Of a DNA stretch of 64,000 bases, positions 28,472 through 36,876 are shown piece by piece (positions within the stretch are counted from its first letter, which is position 1; every line of letters starts with the position of its first letter). The notes below the pieces were generated by a model, which was given only the letters and a program-made list of their open reading frames with translations, did not search any database and had not been told where the DNA came from. This DNA is from Bacillota bacterium (lineage in GTDB: Bacteria > Bacillota > Clostridia > Lachnospirales > Lachnospiraceae). The stretch lies in NCBI GenBank assembly GCA_029224465.1, contig JAQXUQ010000005.1, positions 1 to 64,000 of the forward strand, given 5' to 3'. A program made the position numbers and the translations under genes.

Positions 28472-29422
28472 ATGGATACTACAACACAGACGAAAAGCCG
28501 GGCGGAGAAATTCTGGACAAACCCGGCGGTCGTCTTTTTTATTGCCTTTTTCTGCTGCTTTCTCTGGGGATCTGCTTCACCGGCGATCAAGATTGGCTAT
28601 GAACTGTTTTCGATCGGGGCCGGGGATCTGGCGTCGAGATTTGTTTTTGCGGGCGTACGGTTTTTCCTCGCCGGCATAATGGTCATCGCGTTCGGAAGCG
28701 CGCAGCAGCGCAGATTCCTGCATCCTTCAAAGACCAGCTGGAAGTATGTCTTCGTGCTGATGTCGTTTCAGACCATTTTGCAGTATATCTTCTTTTATAC
28801 GGCGCTTGCACACACCAGCGGCGTGCGCGGATCTGTCATCAACGCGGCCGGAACATTTTTCTCTCTGTTTCTGGCAGCCTTCGTCTTCCGGTTTGAAAAT
28901 CTTACGGCCGCGAAAGTCGCGGGCAGTATCGCAGGCTTTCTGGGCGTCCTCCTTATCGTGACGGCGGGCGCTTCCTCCGGCGGCGCGGTCAGTTTTGCCG
29001 GAGAAGGGTGCATGGTCATCGCGGCGTTCGCGAATGCAGTCGCCGGCTGCTATATCAAGAAGTTTTCCGCGAAGGAAAATCCGGTAACGCTCAGCGGCTG
29101 GCAGTTTTTCTGCGGTGGAATCGTTCTTACGCTCGCGGGACTTGCGTTCGGAGGACGCCTGCACCCGACAGGAGCCGGCGCTTTTCTGCTTCTTCTGTAC
29201 ATGGGCTTTATTTCGGCGGGCGCTTATACGCTCTGGGGAATTCTTCTCAAGTACAATGATGTAAGCCGCATCACGATTCTCGGCTTCATGAATCCGGTAC
29301 TGGGCGTTCTGCTTTCCGCGCTGTTTCTCGGGGAAGGCAAAGAGGCTTTCAGCGTCCGCGTTTTCTGCGCGCTGGTGCTGGTAAGTATCGGAATCATTCT
29401 TTCGGGGAAAAAGAAACGCTGA
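28472..29422 (+). CDS. EamA/DMT family transporter
   Basis: About 10 TM, duplicated EamA-type domain (FLWGSASPAIKIGYELF; GFMNPVLGVLLSALFLGE). Confidence 0.9.
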   Translation: MDTTTQTKSRAEKFWTNPAVVFFIAFFCCFLWGSASPAIKIGYELFSIGAGDLASRFVFAGVRFFLAGIMVIAFGSAQQRRFLHPSKTSWKYVFVLMSFQTILQYIFFYTALAHTSGVRGSVINAAGTFFSLFLAAFVFRFENLTAAKVAGSIAGFLGVLLIVTAGASSGGAVSFAGEGCMVIAAFANAVAGCYIKKFSAKENPVTLSGWQFFCGGIVLTLAGLAFGGRLHPTGAGAFLLLLYMGFISAGAYTLWGILLKYNDVSRITILGFMNPVLGVLLSALFLGEGKEAFSVRVFCALVLVSIGIILSGKKKR

Positions 29423-29438
29423 ATGCAAGGAGCAGTAT

Positions 29439-29750
29439 ATGATTGTCTATTATATTGATCTGCAGGGTGTCGGCACGAAGGAACAGCTCCATGAACGCCT
29501 GCGCGAAGCTCTGCCGCTGCCGTCCTATTACGGAAATAATCTCGACGCGCTGCATGATGTTCTGGAAGAGAGCGGCAGAGACTGGGAACTGATTTTCTAT
29601 AACTGCAGGGGAGCCGATCAGGCGCTTGGCGGATACATGGGAGCGCTGCGCGCGATGTGCGCGGAGACGATCGCTTCATGGGAAGATGACCCGCAGTACC
29701 GCGATATGGAAAAGAAGGCCGGGAACTGGCCGGTCAGGTTTTATGATTGA
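29439..29750 (+). CDS. Barstar family protein
   Basis: LPLPSYYGNNLDALHDVLEE aligns with barstar YYGENLDALWD, both Asp contact residues conserved. Confidence 0.9.
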   Translation: MIVYYIDLQGVGTKEQLHERLREALPLPSYYGNNLDALHDVLEESGRDWELIFYNCRGADQALGGYMGALRAMCAETIASWEDDPQYRDMEKKAGNWPVRFYD

Positions 29751-29946
29751 CAGGATATGTAAAAAGACTTCTTTTGAAAATGGCCATCCGCCTGCGGATG
29801 TAGAAAAGGATCAGGTGGTTCTGACCGCGCCGGTATCTGCGGGAACGGTTGTTTTGCGTGGCGTCTGCTGCACTGACAGTGACGTGATCGTCACGAAAAA
29901 CGTCCCGGCGCCCCCGCAGGAGTATACCGGCGGGCGAATCCGCTGA
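29743..29946 (+). CDS. Possible 67-aa small protein overlapping the barstar stop
   Basis: ORF MIDRICKKTSFENGHPPADVEKDQVVLTAPVSAGTVVLRGVCCTDSDVIVTKNVPAPPQEYTGGRIR; no clear RBS or homolog recognised. Confidence 0.3.
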   Translation: MIDRICKKTSFENGHPPADVEKDQVVLTAPVSAGTVVLRGVCCTDSDVIVTKNVPAPPQEYTGGRIR

Positions 29947-29951
29947 AACGG

Positions 29952-31793
29952 TCATTCCACCGCGATGAACACATCGCTTCCCTGATGACATACGGGACAC
30001 TCCTGCGGAACTGACGCAGCAAAAACAATTTCTCCACAGACCGTGCATTTCCATGCCGTCACCTGATGGAAATGGCTTTGCTCCTGATGGCAGACATGGC
30101 ATTCCGACGGCGCTTCGTCACCTTCCGTGACATAGCTGCATACATCGCATTGCCAGATCTTTTTGCCTGTCCCGCCGCGGAATAAAGTTACCTGTTCCGT
30201 AATATCCGTAAAAACATCCCTGCCCTGATGGCAGACCGGGCACTCTGCGGGAGGCTGTGTCCCTATGACCACCTCTCCGCAGACCGTGCATTTATAGACA
30301 TGCACCTGCCCAAGGTTATCTGCGCCGGTGTGGAACAGGATGCTGCTTTGGCCGGCGGATGCTTCGGCAGAAGCGGCAGGCGAAAGATTCTGATACTGCT
30401 GATATCTGCCGGCATCTTCCCCGAGTAACCCGCTTCGGTCCTCGTAAACGGTATGCAGCATCTTTTCCGCGAGTTCGCTAAGCGGCTTTCCGTAAAATGT
30501 GCGGTATAGCTCCAGAATCTCTTCATTTTCATGACTGCAGCGCTGCGCTTTCGGCAGGGACGCGTCCCGTTTATACAGACCGTCAATGCGTTTTTCCAGA
30601 AGAATATTTCCCTTTTCCTGCGTACCTTTCGGCTGACCGCCGCCGCCAATGCATCCGCCGGGACAGGTCATGACTTCTACGAAGTGATACTGTACGGGAT
30701 CCTTTTTCTGCCGGTCGAGAAATTTACGTACATTTGCCGTACCGTAGATAACCGCGACACGGATCTTCAGATCACCGATAAGGACGGTGGCATCCCGGAG
30801 ACCGTCCATTCCGCGGACCGGCTGCAGATCATACAGCTGATCCGGTGCCTGTCTGCCGGTAATATAGTAGTAGGCGGTTCTGAGCGCGGCTTCCATGACA
30901 CCGCCGGTGTTGCCGAAGATGACACCGGCGCCGGAGCCTTTTCCCATAAACGAGTCATAAGACTCTTCCGGCAGTGCAGGAAAGTCAATTCCCGCTTCTT
31001 TTGCCCACTTTGCAAGCTCTCTGGTTGTGATGACATAGTCCATGTCGCGCATGCCGTCGATGCCGGAATATCTGCCTGCCGCGTTCATTTCATCCCTGCG
31101 GATCTCGAATTTCTTGGCAGTGCAGGGCGTCAGAGCAACGTTCACGATTTTGCGAGGGTCTATTCCCATCTTACCTGCAAAATAGGTTTTAATCGTGGGC
31201 CCCTGCATTCCGATCGGGCTTTTGGCTGTTGAAATATTGGGCAGCAGCTCCGGATAATAGATTTCGGCAAACTTTACCCATGCAGGGCAGCAGGATGTAA
31301 ACTGGGGGAGAGGTTTGTCTTTACGGGTGATGCGTTCTACAAGCTCGCTCGCCTCTTCCACAATCGTCATATCCGCCGCGAAGTTTGTATCCAGCACATA
31401 GTCGGCGCCGAGCTTTCGAAGAAGCGCGACTATTTTTCCCTCGACAAAGCTGCCGTCTGTCATACCGAATTCCTCGCCCAGAGAAATCCGGACGGAAGGA
31501 GAAGTGCTGAAGATGACAATCTTTTCGGGATCGCGGATCGCCTGTTTGACCAACTCGGTCTCCGGAACCTCGGAGATGGCTCCGGTCGGGCAGACGTTGG
31601 CACACTGACCGCAGTGAATGCAGACGGCCGTGTCATCTGTATGTTTGAGGTTGTAGTAGCCGAGTACGGAAATATAGTCCCGGCATACATCCCTGCAGCT
31701 GCCGCATTTAATACATTTCTCCTCTGCGCGATAAATAGAAGGATTACCCGGTTCGATGGGAACGCGAATGTCTGACGAAAGATGTTTGCTCAT
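29952..31793 (-). CDS. [FeFe]-hydrogenase-like protein with two N-terminal 4Fe-4S clusters and three C-terminal rubredoxin-like domains
   Basis: CIKCGSCRDVC and CIHCGQCANVCP; H-cluster motifs TSCCPAW, TPCTAKK, CPGGCIGGGGQPK; three CxxC...CxxC tails; start MSKHLSS with aaggagg RBS. Confidence 0.9.
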   Translation of the reverse strand: MSKHLSSDIRVPIEPGNPSIYRAEEKCIKCGSCRDVCRDYISVLGYYNLKHTDDTAVCIHCGQCANVCPTGAISEVPETELVKQAIRDPEKIVIFSTSPSVRISLGEEFGMTDGSFVEGKIVALLRKLGADYVLDTNFAADMTIVEEASELVERITRKDKPLPQFTSCCPAWVKFAEIYYPELLPNISTAKSPIGMQGPTIKTYFAGKMGIDPRKIVNVALTPCTAKKFEIRRDEMNAAGRYSGIDGMRDMDYVITTRELAKWAKEAGIDFPALPEESYDSFMGKGSGAGVIFGNTGGVMEAALRTAYYYITGRQAPDQLYDLQPVRGMDGLRDATVLIGDLKIRVAVIYGTANVRKFLDRQKKDPVQYHFVEVMTCPGGCIGGGGQPKGTQEKGNILLEKRIDGLYKRDASLPKAQRCSHENEEILELYRTFYGKPLSELAEKMLHTVYEDRSGLLGEDAGRYQQYQNLSPAASAEASAGQSSILFHTGADNLGQVHVYKCTVCGEVVIGTQPPAECPVCHQGRDVFTDITEQVTLFRGGTGKKIWQCDVCSYVTEGDEAPSECHVCHQEQSHFHQVTAWKCTVCGEIVFAASVPQECPVCHQGSDVFIAVE

Positions 31794-31851
31794 AAGTACC
31801 TCCTTATAAATCACTGTGCTGTATATTGCATGCTGCAGCCGGGGAGCATGT

Positions 31852-33084
31852 CTATCCTAAAAGCGCTACGGCTGCGTCATTGACATTGGTGCCGGTCGGG
31901 CCGGTGATAATCAGTCCGCCGGTTTTTTCGAGTGCGTGATAGGCATCATTTTCCTTCAGCACATCTGCGATATGAACGCCTGCCGCCAGCAGTTCTTTGT
32001 CTGTATCGGCATCAACGTAGCCGCCGTCCGCGTCGGTCGGGCCGTCTGTTCCGTCACTGCCGAACGAGAAAACGGCAGCATTCGGAAGATCCTTTATCAG
32101 CGGCGCCGCCGCGAGAGCGAGCTCCTGATTTCTGCCGCCCAGTCCCTTGCCTGTCAGGTGCACAACAGTTTCGCCGCCGGCGATAAAGGCAAGTTTTTTG
32201 CCTTCTTTCGCGTGGGTTCTTAAAATGCCCGCGAGGAAAATACCGGCCTCGCGCGCTTCGCATGAGAGCTGATCTGTCAGGATTACGGGTTCGTACCCGA
32301 GCGACTCTGCTTCTTTTGCCGCCGCAGCGGCAAGCTCCCGTACAGAACCTGTGATGACAGTCGTGACATTATCAAGCGACTTGGGCGTTTCCTGCCCGAG
32401 CAGTTCCAGCGCCTTAGAGGAAAGCCGCAGATTGTATTTGCGCGCGATTTCCAGCGCCATATCACAGGTGGAAGAATCCGGATAAGCGGGACCGGAGGCA
32501 ATCATATCGAGAGGATCGCCCAGAATATCCGACAGAACAATCGAATATACCTTCGCCGGTGCGCAGATCTGCGCGAACCTGCCGCCCTTGACAGCCGAAA
32601 GCCGTTTGCGGATCGTATTCATTTCCGTAATGTCGGCGCCGCTGGCAAGCAGCTGCTTCGTGATATCCTGCAGTTCTTCTCCGGAAACCAGCGGTTTCTC
32701 GAACAGAGCGCTGCCGCCGCCGGAAAGAAGAAACAGGACAGTGTCATCCGCAGTAAGAGCGCTTACGAGGTCAATCGCCTTCTGCGTTCCCTGAAAACTG
32801 TTCTCGTCCGGAACCGGGTGGCCTGCTTCGCAGCATGAGACTCCCGGGATTTCTCCCATCACGTGTCCGTACTTGGTGACAACGACGCCCCCGTCGACGC
32901 TGCCAAGGACATGGACTGCGGCGTTTGCCATCTGCCATGCGGCTTTTCCTGTGGCGACAAGTACGACCCTGCCGCTTCCCCGCCGGAAATCCTTCAGCGC
33001 GCGGCTTACGGCTTCATCCGGAAGCACCGCGTGAATACTTGCCTTTACGATTGCATCGGCGTCTGCTCTTAATTGTGTATTCAT
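31852..33084 (-). CDS. Glycerate 2-kinase (DUF4147/MOFRL family)
   Basis: LLSGGGSALFEKP, SDILGDPLDMIASGPAYPD, GGETVVHLTGKGLGGRNQE motifs. Confidence 0.92.
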   Translation of the reverse strand: MNTQLRADADAIVKASIHAVLPDEAVSRALKDFRRGSGRVVLVATGKAAWQMANAAVHVLGSVDGGVVVTKYGHVMGEIPGVSCCEAGHPVPDENSFQGTQKAIDLVSALTADDTVLFLLSGGGSALFEKPLVSGEELQDITKQLLASGADITEMNTIRKRLSAVKGGRFAQICAPAKVYSIVLSDILGDPLDMIASGPAYPDSSTCDMALEIARKYNLRLSSKALELLGQETPKSLDNVTTVITGSVRELAAAAAKEAESLGYEPVILTDQLSCEAREAGIFLAGILRTHAKEGKKLAFIAGGETVVHLTGKGLGGRNQELALAAAPLIKDLPNAAVFSFGSDGTDGPTDADGGYVDADTDKELLAAGVHIADVLKENDAYHALEKTGGLIITGPTGTNVNDAAVALLG

Positions 33085-33156
33085 AATGGAATGCAACCCC
33101 CTTTTCATTTTTGTTTATTATACACTGCCTGCGGTGTATGATTCAGCAGAAATTAA

Positions 33157-33188
33157 AATCCGGCCGCGGCAGATGCAGCGGCCGGATT
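33157..33188 (-). terminator. Putative terminator downstream of GntP-family permease
   Basis: aatccggccgc-ggcagatgca-gcggccggatt, followed by TTAATTTC on the minus strand. Confidence 0.6.
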
Positions 33189-33193
33189 GCGTG

Positions 33194-34585
33194 TTAGTGC
33201 AGGAATAACGACAACAGGAAAATCTCGAGGATAGAGGCAATACCCATGATCAATGTATTGACGGTTTCTGCCTTATATCCTTGTTCGGGCGTCATTTCAC
33301 CAAAATTCGTAACTACCCAGAAATAAGAGTCGTTTGCATGCGATACGGTCATCGCGCCGGCGCCGATCGCGAGCGTCACGAGCGTGATCTGCACCGGAGT
33401 GGTAAAGCCAAGCACCGGCAGAAGCGGCGCTACAATGCCGGCTGTCGTTGTAAGTGCAACAGTCGAGGAACCCTGCGCGGTCTTTAAAATCGCGGAGAGG
33501 ATGAACGGGAAGAAGATCCCCATCGCGGACAGAACACCCGCATGCTGGGAAATGTAATTCACCATATCCGAGCTCGAGATGACCTTGCCGAGGACACCAC
33601 CCGCTGCCGTGACGAACAGAATCGGTCCTACCGTTTTAAGCGTATCTTCGGTAACCGCGTAGAATTCTTTGATTTTGCCTGCGCCCTGCATCTGCAGAAT
33701 CGCGAAAACCGTGCCGACCGCGAGCGCGATGATCGGTGTGCCGAGGAATTTCAGAAGGTCCGCGAACGCGCCGCTCATTTTTGCCATCGAAACGATCGAA
33801 GAGAGCGCCATCAGGATGATCGGAACGATAATCGGTGCCAGTGCGGAGAAGCCGGACGGCAGTTTGCCGTATTCCGCGACCAGTTCCTCATAGGTCTTGG
33901 ACAGTTCGGCCTTGGAGGCTTCGTCTCCTGCCTGAATCGTTTTGCCGATTTTATTGGCCCACAGATACCCTGTGATCAGCGGGAAAACAGAACAGAGAGC
34001 ACCAAGCCCCATCAGCAGCAGAAGATTGTCGCCGATGCCGAGTGTGGATGCCGCGGCGATCGGGCCCGGAGTCGGCGGGATGAACACATGGGAAATATAC
34101 AGACCGGAAGCAAGGCCGATGGACATTGCCACGCTGGACGCGCCGGTTCTCTGCACAAGCGCCTTGCGGATCGGATTGAGAATTACAAAACCGGAATCGC
34201 AGAAGACCGGAATGGATACAACCCAGCCCATCAGCTCGATCGCGAGAACCGGGTGATTTTTGCCGACGAGATGGATGACCATGTCGGCGAGCTTGAGCGC
34301 CGCTCCTGTCTTCTCGAGAACGGAGCCGATCAAGGCACCCAGAATGATGACGATGCCGATACTCGTAAATGTGCCCGAGAAACCCTGTCCGATTACAGTC
34401 GCAAGTCCGCTGACTTTTGTGCCGTCGTCCAGTGTCCGGTCAACCAGCGGAATACCCGCGATCAGCCCCAGCACCAGCGAAACCGTCATGATCGACAGAA
34501 ACGGATGAATCCGCAGCCTGGAAATCATGAGGATCATGCAGATGATCGCCAGCACGAAGACGAGAATTAATGGTAAGCCTGTCAT
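33194..34585 (-). CDS. GntP family gluconate/glycerate permease
   Basis: Polytopic; HVFIPPTPGPIAAASTLG and AGAMTVSHANDSYFWVVTNFGEM typical of GntP. Confidence 0.93.
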   Translation of the reverse strand: MTGLPLILVFVLAIICMILMISRLRIHPFLSIMTVSLVLGLIAGIPLVDRTLDDGTKVSGLATVIGQGFSGTFTSIGIVIILGALIGSVLEKTGAALKLADMVIHLVGKNHPVLAIELMGWVVSIPVFCDSGFVILNPIRKALVQRTGASSVAMSIGLASGLYISHVFIPPTPGPIAAASTLGIGDNLLLLMGLGALCSVFPLITGYLWANKIGKTIQAGDEASKAELSKTYEELVAEYGKLPSGFSALAPIIVPIILMALSSIVSMAKMSGAFADLLKFLGTPIIALAVGTVFAILQMQGAGKIKEFYAVTEDTLKTVGPILFVTAAGGVLGKVISSSDMVNYISQHAGVLSAMGIFFPFILSAILKTAQGSSTVALTTTAGIVAPLLPVLGFTTPVQITLVTLAIGAGAMTVSHANDSYFWVVTNFGEMTPEQGYKAETVNTLIMGIASILEIFLLSLFLH

Positions 34586-34749
34586 TTCAAATACCCCCTC
34601 TTTATTGTCTAAAATGAACAATACTTATCGTTTATTCTAATAAATTATGTGCAACATGTAAATAGACAGCTTGCTGTTTTGCATGCTGCGTTTTTTGAAT
34701 CTTTCCGGAGTATTGCCTGTGGAAGGTGCGCGGAGGCTGTGATCCTGCT

Positions 34750-35916
34750 TTAGAAGAGCGGCTGCACGTCCAGAATTTTCTCGCCCCGCGTCCGGAATTT
34801 CCAGATGGAATGGCCCGGAATCCGGTGCTCTGTCAGATAGCAGACACCGTCTTCGAACGCGATATAGTAGGGAGTTCCGCCGCCGATGAAATATCTGTTG
34901 TAGATATCTTCGAATCTACCCGGGGAGAGCAGATTCAGGTCCTTTGTCCGGATGATGGTCGCCGCGTCCTGCGAGCCGGAAAGGTCTGTTGATACTGTTA
35001 TATACCAGTCGTCTCCTGACTTCATGAGTCCTGCCATGCCTGCAATGGCGTCCGGCACGGCGTATTCCTGGATCAGCGTAAAATCGGAAAGGCGGCAGCG
35101 GCGGATGCAGGGACGGGTGCCGTCCAGCGGTATTCCCGAAACAAAGTAAATGTCGCCGCCTTCGATCGTGAACGAGCGGATATATGACTTTTCCATACCG
35201 GCAATCGTATGCACCGCGGTTAGCCTCATCTGCGTATCCCCCGCCGCGTGACGGAAAAGATACATCTGTCCGGTCATGGAACTCAGGACATAAAAAGTGT
35301 CCGTCGCGGAATCGTAAACGGAATAATGCGGCCGGTTTCCGATATTGTCAAAGGTCTGTGTATGATAGAAGTGCCCGTCCTTTTTAACAAAGATCAGAAC
35401 ACGGTTCTGCTCTGTATCATCGACAAGATAAACGGTTCCGTCGCCGGCAATTGTGTGCGGCTGCACGGCGTCACCGGTCAGCACATGCCAGTTCGAAAGC
35501 GGCGCTGAAAGGTCATCGCTGTAAATGACCTGATTATGGTAGCAGTCGGCGATAAACCAGGTGCTGCCGATTTTCCGGATGCAGGTAGGGACGCTGAGAG
35601 TATCGAAGGAATTCAGAGCATCGGATACTTCCGCCTGTGACCCGCTGAGGATTGTTCCGGCGCTGCCGGATTCTTCCACTTGTGCGCTGCCGGTCATCGC
35701 TCCTGCAGATCCGGACACGGCAGTCTCGTCTGCGCCGCAGCCGCAAAGTAATAGAATCGGGAGGAAAAGAGCGCCAATAAGGAGGCGGCAGCGGAAAGGC
35801 CGTCCGGCGCGGAAAAGCTGCCTGACGAGAGCAGGCAGCCGGCTTCGGAATGTGAAATTGGAATATTCGCTGCGGCGCGGCCTTCGCGCGCCGGTAACAC
35901 AGGTAAGAAATTGCAA
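34750..35916 (-). CDS. Putative lipoprotein with beta-propeller-like repeats
   Basis: LLLCGCGADE lipobox after a hydrophobic segment; repeated YLVDDTEQNRVLIF-like strands; start uncertain. Confidence 0.55.
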   Translation of the reverse strand: MQFLTCVTGARRPRRSEYSNFTFRSRLPALVRQLFRAGRPFRCRLLIGALFLPILLLCGCGADETAVSGSAGAMTGSAQVEESGSAGTILSGSQAEVSDALNSFDTLSVPTCIRKIGSTWFIADCYHNQVIYSDDLSAPLSNWHVLTGDAVQPHTIAGDGTVYLVDDTEQNRVLIFVKKDGHFYHTQTFDNIGNRPHYSVYDSATDTFYVLSSMTGQMYLFRHAAGDTQMRLTAVHTIAGMEKSYIRSFTIEGGDIYFVSGIPLDGTRPCIRRCRLSDFTLIQEYAVPDAIAGMAGLMKSGDDWYITVSTDLSGSQDAATIIRTKDLNLLSPGRFEDIYNRYFIGGGTPYYIAFEDGVCYLTEHRIPGHSIWKFRTRGEKILDVQPLF

Positions 35917-36077
35917 GAGAAATTTACTCCCTTCAAGGAACGGGCTTTGTGTATCCGTATTTTATCACGGATGCGCTGCCTGAAAAATAAAGATGGCTTG
36001 CAGGAGAGAAAGGATTGGTATAAAATAGTAATCGTTCCTATTATTGTAATTCTCAAATGAAATAAGGGGGTATTTCC

Positions 36078-36491
36078 ATGTGGTTTGTATTTGCGCTGCT
36101 GTCATCCGTTTTCGCTGCACTGACGTCCATTCTGGCCAAAATCGGCATTGAAGGAGTCAATTCGACGCTGGCTACAGCCGTCCGCACCGGTGTTGTTCTT
36201 GTCATGTCCTGGGGGATGGTATTTTTAACCGGGGCGCAGGGAGGTCTTTCCGCAATCAGCAGGAAGTCGTGGCTCTTTCTTGTTTTGTCGGGACTTGCGA
36301 CCGGCGCGTCCTGGCTTTGCTATTACAGGGCACTGCAGATCGGGGAGGCCTCAAAGGTGGTCCCGATCGACAAGCTGAGTGTAGTGATTACGCTGATCCT
36401 GGCTTTTGTTTTTCTGCACGAGCAGGTCACCGGTAAGTCGATTATCGGCTGCATTCTGATCGGCGCGGGAACGCTGCTGATGGTGCTGTAA
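36078..36491 (+). CDS. Single-domain EamA family transporter
   Basis: 137 aa, about 4-5 TM, YYRALQIGEASKVVPIDKLSVVITLILAFVFLHEQ. Confidence 0.88.
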   Translation: MWFVFALLSSVFAALTSILAKIGIEGVNSTLATAVRTGVVLVMSWGMVFLTGAQGGLSAISRKSWLFLVLSGLATGASWLCYYRALQIGEASKVVPIDKLSVVITLILAFVFLHEQVTGKSIIGCILIGAGTLLMVL

Positions 36492-36558
36492 TACGCGGCC
36501 GCAGATCGGGAAATCCGTGCGGGGCGCCGGCTTCCGCGCCGAAAGGCCCCTGACAGCG

Positions 36559-36588
36559 TTGACAAAAGAGCCTCCGCGCGCGTAATAT
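36559..36588 (+). promoter_or_regulatory. Putative strong sigma-A promoter for scfA
   Basis: TTGACA-N18-TAATAT. Confidence 0.7.
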
Positions 36589-36652
36589 TATGCAAGGTAT
36601 CCGGACTTTCCGGATGCCGCGCGCGAAAAAACCTATATAGGAGGAAACATCA

Positions 36653-36799
36653 ATGAAGCACATCATTACTCTGAACACACGTGATATGGCAAAGAGTGCT
36701 GTTACGGGCGGCTGCGGCGAATGCCAGACATCCTGCCAGAGCGCATGCAAGACAAGCTGCGGCATCGCGAACCAGACCTGCGAGAACAAGAACAGATAA
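36653..36799 (+). CDS. scfA: Six-cysteine SCIFF RiPP precursor peptide (48 aa)
   Basis: MKHIITLNTRDMAKSAVTGGCGECQTSCQSACKTSCGIANQTCENKNR; six Cys; RBS aggagg; upstream of maturase; missing from supplied ORF track. Confidence 0.96.
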   Translation: MKHIITLNTRDMAKSAVTGGCGECQTSCQSACKTSCGIANQTCENKNR

Positions 36800-36816
36800 T
36801 CTTGCCGCAAGGTGCG

Positions 36817-36861
36817 ACATTGGAAAGCCGGAGCGCGAGGAGCGTTCCGGCTTTCCAATGT
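36817..36861 (+). promoter_or_regulatory. Intercistronic 20-bp stem-loop between scfA and maturase
   Basis: acattggaaagccggagcgc-gagga-gcgttccggctttccaatgt; no T-run follows. Confidence 0.85.
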
Positions 36862-36876
36862 ATATAAGGAGATTTC

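Noticed and set aside
33542-34570. 342-aa plus-strand ORF opposite the GntP permease
   Set aside because: Charged, His/Arg-rich mirror of TM helices; spurious.
36817-36861. Rho-independent terminator
   Set aside because: Strong stem but followed by tatataagga rather than a T-tract; more likely a stabiliser or attenuator.
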